From CAYLOC01 sp964385195 (GTDB lineage Bacteria > Actinomycetota > Actinomycetes > Propionibacteriales > Nocardioidaceae): a DNA stretch of 11,823 nucleotides. The position numbers and the translations under genes are program-made. The stretch spans positions 1 to 11,823 of the forward strand of contig CAYLOC010000095.1 in NCBI GenBank assembly GCA_964385195.1. The letters are read 5' to 3'. The notes beneath the pieces are model-generated. The model saw only the letters and a program-made list of their open reading frames with translations, made no database searches and had not been told where the DNA came from. How positions within the stretch are numbered: position 1 is the first letter of the stretch; every line of letters begins with the position of its first letter. This document shows, piece after piece, positions 6,100 to 11,823 of this stretch.

Positions 6100-7727
6100 T
6101 CGGCTTCGACCGTGTCACCGCCACCTACGACGACGCGTCGGCCCCGACGCTGAGCGAGGTGACGTTCGAGGTGCCCGAGGGCGAGATGTGCCTGGTGGTC
6201 GGCCCGACCGGCTCGGGGAAATCCACCCTGCTGCGCTGCGTCAACGGCCTGTTCCCGCATTTCACCGGCGGAACCCTGGCCGGCGCGGTCACCGTCGACG
6301 GCCGCAGCACCCGCACCCACCGGCCGCGGGACCTCGCCGATGTCGTCGGGTACGTCGGCCAGGACCCGCTGGCGGGGTTCGTCACCGAGCAGGTCGAGGA
6401 CGAGCTTGCCTACGGCATGGAGTCCCTGGGCGTCCGGCCGGACACGATGCGCAAACGGGTGGAGGAGACCCTGGACCTGCTGGGGCTGGCCGAGGTGCGC
6501 CGTCGCCCGCTGGCCACGCTGAGCAGCGGCCAGCAGCAACGGGTGGCGATCGGGTCGGTGCTCACCACCCACCCGCGCGTCCTGGTGCTCGACGAGCCGA
6601 CGAGCGCGCTGGACCCGCAGGCGGCCGAGGAGGTGCTGGCCGCGTTGCAGCGTCTCGTCTACGACCTGGGGCTGACCGTGCTGCTCGCCGAGCACCGGCT
6701 GGAACGGGTGGCGCAGTACGCCGACCGGGTGGTGCTCGTTCCCGGCGACGGCCGGCCGGTGCAGGCTGGCGACCCGGAGCAGGTGCTGGCCACGTCCCCG
6801 GTGGCGCCGCCGGTGGTGGAACTGGCGCGGGTCGCGGGCTGGACCCCCGTCCCGCTGTCGGTACGCGACGCGCGGCGGCGGGCCCGGGAGCTGCGCGACC
6901 GGCTGGCTCCGGTGGACGAGGCCGCACCGGCGTACCCGTCCCCGTCGCCGCACCCCACCCAGGAGCTGGCGCGGACCCGCGACCTCGTGGTCCGCTACGG
7001 TGACACCCCTGCGCTGCGCGGCGTGTCCGTGTCCTTGCACAGCGGCGCAGTGGTTGCGGTGATGGGACGCAACGGCGCCGGGAAGTCGACCCTGCTGAAG
7101 GCGCTGGTCTCCCTCGTCGGCACGTCCGGTGGCACCGTGCGGGTGGGCGGGGTGGACCCGGCGACAATCCGGCCGGCCGCGTTGATGCGGTCGGTGGGCC
7201 TCGTCCCGTCCCAGCCCGGCGACATCCTCTATGCCGAGTCCGTGGCCGAGGAGTGCATGCATGCCGACGCAGACACCGGCGCCCCCCGCGGCCGGTGCCG
7301 GGAGCTGTTCGAGCGGCTGGCGCCCGGCCTTCCCGACGACCGGCACCCCACGGACCTGTCGGAGGGGCAGCGGCTCGCGCTCACGCTGGCGATCGTGCTG
7401 ACCGCGGAGCCCCCGCTGCTGCTGCTCGATGAACCCACCCGCGGGCTCGACTACGGCGCCAAGCGGAGGCTGGTGGCCGTCGTGCGCGACCTCGCCGCCT
7501 CCGGCCATGGCATCGTGCTGGCCACGCACGACGTGGAGCTGGTCGCGGAGGTGGCCGACCGGGTGCTGGTCATGGCCGAGGGAGAGGTGGTGGCCGACGG
7601 CAGCACCGACGAGGTGGTGGTGTCCTCACCGCCGTACGCTCCGCAGGTCACCAAGGTGCTCGCGCCGCAGCGGTGGCTGACCGTCTCCGCGGTCGCTGAC
7701 GCACTCGACCGGCAGGCGGCGTCGTGA
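6096..7727 (+). CDS. ECF transporter ATP-binding protein, two fused ABC domains
   Basis: This 543-aa protein has two complete ABC ATPase domains in one chain, equivalent to EcfA1 plus EcfA2, which power vitamin uptake from the cytosolic face. Domain 1 has Walker A GPTGSGKST (36-44), Q-loop GYVGQDP, signature LSSGQQQR (about 142-149), Walker B VLVLDEPTSALD and the switch His in LLAEHR. Domain 2 has Walker A GRNGAGKST (about 323-331), Q-loop LVPSQPGD, signature LSEGQRLAL (about 421-429), Walker B LLLLDEPTRGLD and the switch His in ATHD. A Pro/Ser-rich linker lies near residues 270-290. Both sites look catalytically competent. The start is the ATG in the ATGA overlap, preceded by GGAGGAGG; the longer open frame upstream lies inside the T-component gene. 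The stop overlaps the next gene by 4 nt (GTGA). Confidence 0.96.
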   Translation: MIGFDRVTATYDDASAPTLSEVTFEVPEGEMCLVVGPTGSGKSTLLRCVNGLFPHFTGGTLAGAVTVDGRSTRTHRPRDLADVVGYVGQDPLAGFVTEQVEDELAYGMESLGVRPDTMRKRVEETLDLLGLAEVRRRPLATLSSGQQQRVAIGSVLTTHPRVLVLDEPTSALDPQAAEEVLAALQRLVYDLGLTVLLAEHRLERVAQYADRVVLVPGDGRPVQAGDPEQVLATSPVAPPVVELARVAGWTPVPLSVRDARRRARELRDRLAPVDEAAPAYPSPSPHPTQELARTRDLVVRYGDTPALRGVSVSLHSGAVVAVMGRNGAGKSTLLKALVSLVGTSGGTVRVGGVDPATIRPAALMRSVGLVPSQPGDILYAESVAEECMHADADTGAPRGRCRELFERLAPGLPDDRHPTDLSEGQRLALTLAIVLTAEPPLLLLDEPTRGLDYGAKRRLVAVVRDLAASGHGIVLATHDVELVAEVADRVLVMAEGEVVADGSTDEVVVSSPPYAPQVTKVLAPQRWLTVSAVADALDRQAAS

Positions 7728-8581
7728 CCGCGGCACCGGAGCGGCAGCGGCCCGACGCGGATCCGGCCACGGACGCGGACGCGGGCCTGGACACGGCGGT
7801 CGAGGCGGAGGCCCCGGCGCCGCTGGTCCGGATGCGCCCGCGCTCGGTGGCGATGCTGGTCCTGGTGTCGGTGTTCGGCGTCATCGCCTACGGATGGCCG
7901 TTCCTGGTGCACCCGGACACGACGACCCAGCACTCTGCCGACGCGCCGTGGATCTTCGTCGTCCTGCTGCCGTTGCTCGCGCTGGTGCTGCTGGCGGAGA
8001 TCTCCGCCGGTGGGCTGGACGCGAAGGCGGTGGCGATGCTGGGGATGCTGGCGGCGGTGGGGGCGGCGCTGCGTGCACTGGGGCCCGGCGCGGTGGGTCT
8101 GGAGCCGAGCTTCATCGTGCTGGTTCTCGGGGGCCGGGTGTTCGGCCGTGGCTTCGGGTTCGTGCTGGGGTGCCTGAGCCTGTTCGCCGGTGCCCTGCTG
8201 ACCGGTGGCGTGGGGCCCTGGCTGCCGTTCCAGATGCTCGGGGCGGGCTGGGTCGGTCTGGGGGCGGGGATGCTCCCGGCCCGGCTGCGCGGGTTCCGCG
8301 AGGTGGGGATGCTGGCCGGGTACGGCGTACTGGCCGGCCTGTTCTACGGGGCGCTGCTGAACCTGTGGTTCTGGCCGTTCGGCACCTACGGCTCCGCGCT
8401 GAGCTACGTTCCCGACGCATCGGTGGTCACCAACCTGCACCACTACGCGGTGTTCTGGGCCACCACGTCGCTCGGCTGGGACATTCCCCGCGGTGCGCTC
8501 ACCGCCCTCGCCGTACTCCTGGCCGGCAGGCCCGTGCTGGCCGCGCTCCGCCGTACCGCCCGCCGCGCCCACTTCACCTGA
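7724..8581 (+). CDS. cbrT: ECF transporter S (substrate-binding) component, probably cobalamin-specific
   Basis: This 285-aa membrane protein is predicted to bind the vitamin and carry it through the membrane with the T subunit and ATPases. An acidic, Ala/Asp-rich cytosolic N-terminus (1-35) is followed by about six hydrophobic segments, from RSVAMLVLVSVFGVIAYGW (40 onward) to the C-terminal GALTALAVLLAG. Conserved-looking inner features are FGRGFGFVLGCLSLFAGALLTGG and GPWLPFQMLGAGWVG, typical of ECF S components. Specificity for B12 is inferred from the riboswitch and from the CbrT-type operon layout, not from residues. The GTG start overlaps the ATPase stop (GTGA), so translation is probably coupled. 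The last codon runs directly into the terminator hairpin. Confidence 0.88.
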   Translation: MTAAPERQRPDADPATDADAGLDTAVEAEAPAPLVRMRPRSVAMLVLVSVFGVIAYGWPFLVHPDTTTQHSADAPWIFVVLLPLLALVLLAEISAGGLDAKAVAMLGMLAAVGAALRALGPGAVGLEPSFIVLVLGGRVFGRGFGFVLGCLSLFAGALLTGGVGPWLPFQMLGAGWVGLGAGMLPARLRGFREVGMLAGYGVLAGLFYGALLNLWFWPFGTYGSALSYVPDASVVTNLHHYAVFWATTSLGWDIPRGALTALAVLLAGRPVLAALRRTARRAHFT

Positions 8582-8628
8582 CTTGTCAGAAGTGGAGCAC
8601 GCGCTGACGTGTCCCACTTCTGACAAGT
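8581..8628. terminator. Perfect 15-bp inverted repeat, shared by convergent operons
   Basis: ACTTGTCAGAAGTGG (8581-8595) and CCACTTCTGACAAGT (8614-8628) are exact reverse complements. The 18-nt interval can extend the stem after one A/C mismatch by GCACG/CGTGT, leaving a 6-nt loop. It fills the gap between the S component (stop at 8579-8581) and gcvT (stop at 8637-8639), so it can act on both strands. No T-tract follows on either strand, as is common in actinobacterial terminators. Confidence 0.75.
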
Positions 8629-8636
8629 CGGATCGC

Positions 8637-9746
8637 TCAGCCGGCTGAGCCCGGGGTGACCAGCGGCGGTTTGGTGACCGTGAACGGCTGTTCCCGGCCC
8701 CGTACGTCGACGCTCACCTGCTGGCCGTTCTTCACCACGCCGCGCCGGATCAGCGCCAGCCCGATCCCCTTGCGCAGGGTCGGCGAGAACGTGCCGGAGG
8801 TGACCTCGCCGATCTGCTGTCCGTCAGGTCCCAGCACGGCCATGTGCGGGCGCGGGATGCCGCGTCCGGTCGCGACCAGCCCACGTGCGTACCGCGGCGG
8901 CTTGTCCTCCCGCAGCCGCCGCAGCGCCGCGTCACCCCAGAACGTCTCCTTGTCCCAGCCGATCGCCCAGGACAGCCGCGCCTCCACCGGCGTGATCTCG
9001 GGGGTGATGTCCTGCCCGTGCAGCGACAGGCCCATCTCGGTGCGCAGTGTGTCCCGCGCCGCCAGCCCGGCCGGAGCGATGTCGTACGCCGACCCCGCGG
9101 CGAGCAGCGCGTCCCACACCGACCCGGCGGCGGCGTTGGGGACGACGAGCTCGTAACCCCGTTCCCCCGTGTAGCCGGTCCGGCAGACGGTCATCGGGAC
9201 GCCGTCATGCTCCACGGTCACGAACGACATGTACTCGTGGCCGGTGGGGAACCCGGCGCCCTCCAGCGTCTCGTCGCAGCGCGGCCCCTGGACGGCGATG
9301 ACGGCGAAGTCCCGGTGCTGATCGGTGACCTCGACCCCGGACGGGGCGGACTCGGCGAGCAGGTGTACGACCTCGGTGGTGTTGGCGGCGTTGGGAACCA
9401 GCAGTACGTCGTCGTCAGCGCGCAGATAGCAGATCATGTCGTCGACCACGCCGCCGGTGTCGTTGCAGCACAGGGTGTACTGCGCCTTGCCGGGTTCGAT
9501 CTTGCGGAGGTCGTTCGTCAGGCAGGAGTTGACGTACGCCGCCGCGCCCGGCCCGCGGACCACGGCCTTGCCGAGGTGGCTGACGTCGAAGATGCCCACC
9601 GCGCCGCGCACCGCGTTGTGCTCCGAGACCGCGCCGGCGTACTCCAACGGCATCGACCAGCCGGCGAACTCGCCGAACTTGGCGCCGAGGGCCACGTTCC
9701 GGTCGTGCAAGGGGGACGTCAACAGTTCCGGGGTCTGATCAGCCAT
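8637..9746 (-). CDS. gcvT: Glycine cleavage system T protein (aminomethyltransferase)
   Basis: This 369-aa cytosolic enzyme transfers the methylene unit from aminomethyl-lipoyl H protein to tetrahydrofolate, releasing ammonia. The N-terminus LTSPLHDRNVALGAKFGEFAGWSMPLEY, the segment GIFDVSHLGK (51-60), GGVVDDMICY (98-107) with the catalytic Asp at about 102, RTGYTGERGYE and the C-terminal barrel with GEVTSGTFSPTLRKGIGLA are all diagnostic. Length is normal. A longer open frame runs upstream to 9947, but homology begins at MADQTPELL and a CTGACC-N17-TAGGTT promoter ends 7 nt before this ATG, so I chose it. No Shine-Dalgarno is present, consistent with a leaderless message. The other gcv genes are not in this window. 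It converges on the cobalamin transporter operon. Confidence 0.97.
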   Translation of the reverse strand: MADQTPELLTSPLHDRNVALGAKFGEFAGWSMPLEYAGAVSEHNAVRGAVGIFDVSHLGKAVVRGPGAAAYVNSCLTNDLRKIEPGKAQYTLCCNDTGGVVDDMICYLRADDDVLLVPNAANTTEVVHLLAESAPSGVEVTDQHRDFAVIAVQGPRCDETLEGAGFPTGHEYMSFVTVEHDGVPMTVCRTGYTGERGYELVVPNAAAGSVWDALLAAGSAYDIAPAGLAARDTLRTEMGLSLHGQDITPEITPVEARLSWAIGWDKETFWGDAALRRLREDKPPRYARGLVATGRGIPRPHMAVLGPDGQQIGEVTSGTFSPTLRKGIGLALIRRGVVKNGQQVSVDVRGREQPFTVTKPPLVTPGSAG

Positions 9747-9753
9747 GCCTGCG

Positions 9754-9782
9754 AACCTATCGCAGGCCGTCGGGTCGGTCAG
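9754..9782 (-). promoter_or_regulatory. gcvT promoter (CTGACC-N17-TAGGTT), leaderless geometry
   Basis: On the minus strand, CTGACC (9777-9782) and TAGGTT (9754-9759) are separated by exactly 17 nt, close to the vegetative consensus TTGACA/TANNNT. The -10 box ends 7 nt before the ATG, placing the transcript start on or next to it. The -35 overlaps the stop codon of the upstream endonuclease V-like gene, so gcvT can be transcribed independently of it. Confidence 0.6.
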
Positions 9783-10465
9783 CCGGCGGCGCGGCTCCGG
9801 CGGGCCAGCTGTCGTGCGCGGCGCAGGGGCTCGGGGGTACGCCGATGGCCCGACCAGCGGCGTACCAGCTCTGTCGCGGTGTCCAGGTCCACCCGCCACC
9901 CGGGGTGGACCACGAGCGGACGGGCACCGGCGCGCGTCCGAAGCCACCGCGCGACCAGGTCACCGTCGATGTGCAGGTCGGCCGTGGCCGCCCGGTCGTC
10001 GGCGGCCGGCCACCCACCCACCGCCACCAGTGGCCGGTGGGTGACTCCGATCGTGGGGAGGCCCAGGACCCGGCCGAGATGTACCGCCAGGCCGCCGCGG
10101 CGCGGGTGATCCCGACCGGTGGCGTCAAGCAGCACCACCTCCGGCGGGACCGCGAGGCCGCGGACCGCGTGTTCCAGCAACGGCCCCACCCGCAGCGCCA
10201 GCAGCCCGGGGCGATAGGCCGCGTTCGCCGTACCCGCGATCACGTACTGCGCCACCACCTGCCCGGCGCGCATCGTGACCGCCGCGGCCCAGGCTGGGTC
10301 CCCGGCGGCGCCGGGGCCGGACAGCCCGCGCGGGAAGCACACCCACACCGCTGCCACCGTCGGGAGACGGCCCGGTGGTGCCCACGGAGGCGGCCGGAGT
10401 GTCGCCAGCCGGGTCTGGTACTCCACGAGCCCCGCCTCCGACGCCGGCCACCCCACTTCGGTCAT
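9779..10465 (-). CDS. Endonuclease V homologue with degenerate active site
   Basis: This 228-aa protein aligns by eye along most of endonuclease V (Nfi), which cuts DNA or RNA next to inosine. Family landmarks are YRPGLLALR (84-92), LLDATGRDHPRRGGLAVHLG (112-131), PTIGV (137-141) and a C-terminal DTATELVRRWSGHRRTPEPLRRA. The catalytic set is broken. The first Asp (E. coli D35, GADVGF) is Trp41 in AVWVCF. The Glu of FRE (E89) is Val93 in LRV. The Lys after TIGVA is replaced (TIGVTHR), and the His of the GHR motif is Trp190 (GWR). Only the D110 equivalent, Asp114, and the HPRR His remain. Nuclease activity is therefore doubtful; nucleic-acid binding may persist. The open frame extends upstream to 10867, but that part is antisense to the sigma gene. 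The ATG at 10465 has only a very close GAAGGG. Confidence 0.82.
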   Translation of the reverse strand: MTEVGWPASEAGLVEYQTRLATLRPPPWAPPGRLPTVAAVWVCFPRGLSGPGAAGDPAWAAAVTMRAGQVVAQYVIAGTANAAYRPGLLALRVGPLLEHAVRGLAVPPEVVLLDATGRDHPRRGGLAVHLGRVLGLPTIGVTHRPLVAVGGWPAADDRAATADLHIDGDLVARWLRTRAGARPLVVHPGWRVDLDTATELVRRWSGHRRTPEPLRRARQLARRSRAAG

Positions 10466-10497
10466 CCCTTCATGGTGACGCGGGCCGCAACCCCGGA

Positions 10498-10525
10498 TGA
10501 ACCAACCGGCGCGGCGGATCGTTGA
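10498..10525 (+). promoter_or_regulatory. Autoregulatory ECF-sigma promoter (TGAACC-N16-CGTTGA)
   Basis: TGAACC (10498-10503) and CGTTGA (10520-10525) are 16 nt apart. This matches the pattern described for mycobacterial SigL promoters (TGAACC, 15-17 nt, CGT). The -10 ends 7 nt before the GTG at 10533, implying a leaderless sigma mRNA under self-control. Confidence 0.6.
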
Positions 10526-10532
10526 CCCTACT

Positions 10533-11051
10533 GTGGCCGACAGCCAGTCTGAGCTCATGCAGACGCTGCACGACGTCCACGCGGCACACCTGTGGAGGTA
10601 CGTCCTGCGACGCACGGGGTATGACCACGCCCTGACCCAGGACGTCGTCCAGGAGGCGCTGTTGCGTGCCTGGCAGCATCCCGAGGTGCTGGAGCGGTCC
10701 GAGGACGCCGCCCGCGCCTGGCTGTTCCGGGTGGCGCAGAACCTGGTCGTCGACGAGTGGCGGGCCCGGAGCCGGCACCCGGAGACGGTCACCGCTGACC
10801 TTCCCGAGCCGACAACGTACGCCGATGACGACGCGACCGACCGGTGGCTGGTGTCGTGGGTGGTCACCGACGCGCTGCGGCAGCTCTCTGCGGACCACCG
10901 GCAGGTGTTGCTCGAGTGCTACTACGCGTCCCGCCCGGTCAAGGAGGTCGCCGAGCGGCTCGGGATTCCCGAGGGAACGGTGAAGTCGCGGACGCACTAT
11001 GCGTTACGGGCGCTGCGGCTCGCGATCGAGGAGAGAGGAGGACCTTGGTGA
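10533..11051 (+). CDS. ECF RNA polymerase sigma factor, SigL-like
   Basis: This 172-aa protein (from GTG 10533) is a group IV sigma factor. Region 2 runs from about 10 to 80 with HAAHLWRYVLRRTG, DVVQEALLRAWQHPEVL and WLFRVAQNLVVDEWRAR. An acidic linker (88-103) leads to region 4 (about 108-165) with LSADHRQVLLECYYASRPVKEVAERLGIPEGTVKSRTHYALRAL. The sequence resembles mycobacterial SigL. An in-frame ATG exists at 10497, giving 184 aa, but the predicted promoter overlaps that codon's neighbourhood and would start transcription near 10532. I therefore prefer the GTG; ATG 10557 is another option. The stop overlaps the anti-sigma start by 4 nt. It is released by the anti-sigma to transcribe its own operon and an unknown regulon. 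Confidence 0.93.
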   Translation: MADSQSELMQTLHDVHAAHLWRYVLRRTGYDHALTQDVVQEALLRAWQHPEVLERSEDAARAWLFRVAQNLVVDEWRARSRHPETVTADLPEPTTYADDDATDRWLVSWVVTDALRQLSADHRQVLLECYYASRPVKEVAERLGIPEGTVKSRTHYALRALRLAIEERGGPW

Positions 11052-11785
11052 CCATGGTGACCACGGACCCGTACCGCCACTACGACGCCGCCTACGTCCT
11101 CGGAGCACTCTCACCGTCTGACCGCCAGGCGTTCGAACAGCACATGGCCGAGTGCCCGCGCTGCGCCGCCGCGGTCCGGGAGGTGGCCGGGATGCCCGGA
11201 CTGCTGTCCACGGCGGACCCAGCTGACATCGCCGACGAGCCCGGCGCGGGCTCCGTGGGTGTCCCCGAGACCCTGTTGCCCCGGCTGCTGGACGAGGTAC
11301 GCCGGCAGCGCCGCCGCCGCATACAGTGGCTGATCGCCGCTGCGGCCGCAGCGTGCGTCATCGTGGCCGGAGTGGCAGTGGGGGTGACCCTGCTCGCCGG
11401 GCCAGGAGAACCCGTAGCCGGACCCAGCACGCCTCCCGCCAGAACCCAGCCCGCAGACCAGGGCAGCGGCCAGGCGGCGGCACGCAAGATGCGTCCTGTC
11501 GTTCCGACGGCGATGAACGCGACGGTGGCCCTGCGCGACGTCGCCTGGGGCACCAAGGTGACCCTGACCTGCCAGTACCCGGGCATGTCGACGTACGAAC
11601 AGCCACACACCTACATCCTGACCGTCCAGACCGCTGATGGGCGGACCCAGCGGGTGGCGTCCTGGCGTGCACTCCCGGACCGCACGATGACGGTCACCGG
11701 TGCCAGCTCCTGGCCCGCCGGCGCGATCCGCACCGTCGCCGTCCAAACCGTCGACGGACAGACCATCTTGCGGCTGCACACCTGA
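11048..11785 (+). CDS. Single-pass anti-sigma factor with zinc-binding (ZAS) motif, RslA-like
   Basis: This 245-aa protein binds and silences the adjacent sigma factor. The cytosolic N-terminus has the anti-sigma start YDAAYVLGALSPSDRQAFEQH and the ZAS motif His32-x3-Cys36-x2-Cys39. Residues 70-92 form a basic juxtamembrane helix (EVRRQRRRR), then one transmembrane segment (about 93-117). The 130-residue extracytoplasmic domain begins with a Pro/Gln-rich linker and contains a beta-rich C-terminal part (ATVALRDVAWGT, TYILTVQTADGRTQ, RTVAVQTVDGQTILRL). The design matches RslA of Mycobacterium tuberculosis, whose zinc site responds to oxidation. The GTG overlaps the sigma stop (GTGA) and has GAGAGGAGGA about 6 nt upstream; ATG 11054 is a less well spaced alternative. 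A longer upstream frame is a shadow of the sigma gene. Confidence 0.92.
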   Translation: MTMVTTDPYRHYDAAYVLGALSPSDRQAFEQHMAECPRCAAAVREVAGMPGLLSTADPADIADEPGAGSVGVPETLLPRLLDEVRRQRRRRIQWLIAAAAAACVIVAGVAVGVTLLAGPGEPVAGPSTPPARTQPADQGSGQAAARKMRPVVPTAMNATVALRDVAWGTKVTLTCQYPGMSTYEQPHTYILTVQTADGRTQRVASWRALPDRTMTVTGASSWPAGAIRTVAVQTVDGQTILRLHT

Positions 11786-11823
11786 GTCGGGAGTCGGGAG
11801 CCGCCGGTTGGGGAACTTCCGGC
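11786..11823. other. Downstream end segment with short repeats
   Basis: After the anti-sigma stop, GTCGGGA occurs twice in tandem. CCGG flanks GTTGGGGAACTT, a weak inverted repeat. The window ends here, so neither a terminator nor a promoter can be confirmed. Confidence 0.3.

Noticed and set aside
4621..7529. Very long minus-strand open frames opposite the transporter genes
   Set aside because: Compositions rich in Arg, His, Gln and Gly typical of the antisense of high-GC coding sequence; no recognisable domain, while the plus strand encodes clear ECF components.
10466..10867. Long upstream extension of the endonuclease V-like frame
   Set aside because: It runs antisense through the sigma gene; endonuclease V similarity starts after 10465.

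Overview
The window is about 11.8 kb of high-GC, gene-dense DNA with Actinomycetota traits: GTG starts, ATGA/GTGA stop-start overlaps, TANNNT boxes 6-8 nt before start codons that lack a Shine-Dalgarno, a SigL/RslA-like sigma/anti-sigma pair, and an actinobacterial-type cobalamin ECF operon. The gene mix would suit a Nocardioidaceae/Propionibacteriales-like genome, but genus cannot be fixed from the sequence alone.

Left part (1-3900). A minus-strand pair encodes an acetamidase/formamidase-family hydrolase followed by a short-chain dehydrogenase. A Kvbeta-type aldo/keto reductase is transcribed divergently from a 43-bp intergenic region. It converges, with an 8-bp overlap, on a 69-aa stand-alone helix-turn-helix protein. 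Next, on the minus strand, is the wreck of a large LAL/LuxR regulator: the Walker A start of the ATPase is joined out of frame to the C-terminal LuxR helix-turn-helix, and everything between is missing. A 68-aa conserved-looking small protein follows.

Centre (3985-8630). A cobalamin riboswitch (12-pair closing stem 3985-3996/4099-4110, with the core AdoCbl motifs between) precedes a four-gene plus-strand operon. The genes are a secreted, C-terminally membrane-anchored SCO2322-like protein, an ECF transporter T subunit, a fused double ATPase and an S subunit. The last three overlap by 4 nt at each junction. Together they form a predicted vitamin B12 (CbrT-type) importer repressed by cobalamin, with an extracytoplasmic accessory protein of unknown role. 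The operon ends at a perfect 15-bp inverted repeat shared with the convergent gcvT.

Right part (8637-11785). On the minus strand are gcvT (glycine cleavage T protein), with its own leaderless promoter, and an endonuclease V homologue that has lost most catalytic residues. Divergent from these is an ECF sigma factor with an apparent autoregulatory promoter (TGAACC-N16-CGT). It is translationally coupled to a single-pass anti-sigma factor carrying an H-x3-C-x2-C zinc motif.

No rRNA, tRNA, CRISPR or insertion sequence was seen. The most unusual items are the SCO2322-like protein heading a B12 operon, the mutually exclusive pairings around its start codon, the active-site-dead endonuclease V homologue, the deleted LAL regulator, and the sigma promoter that lies on top of the nominal ATG of its own gene.
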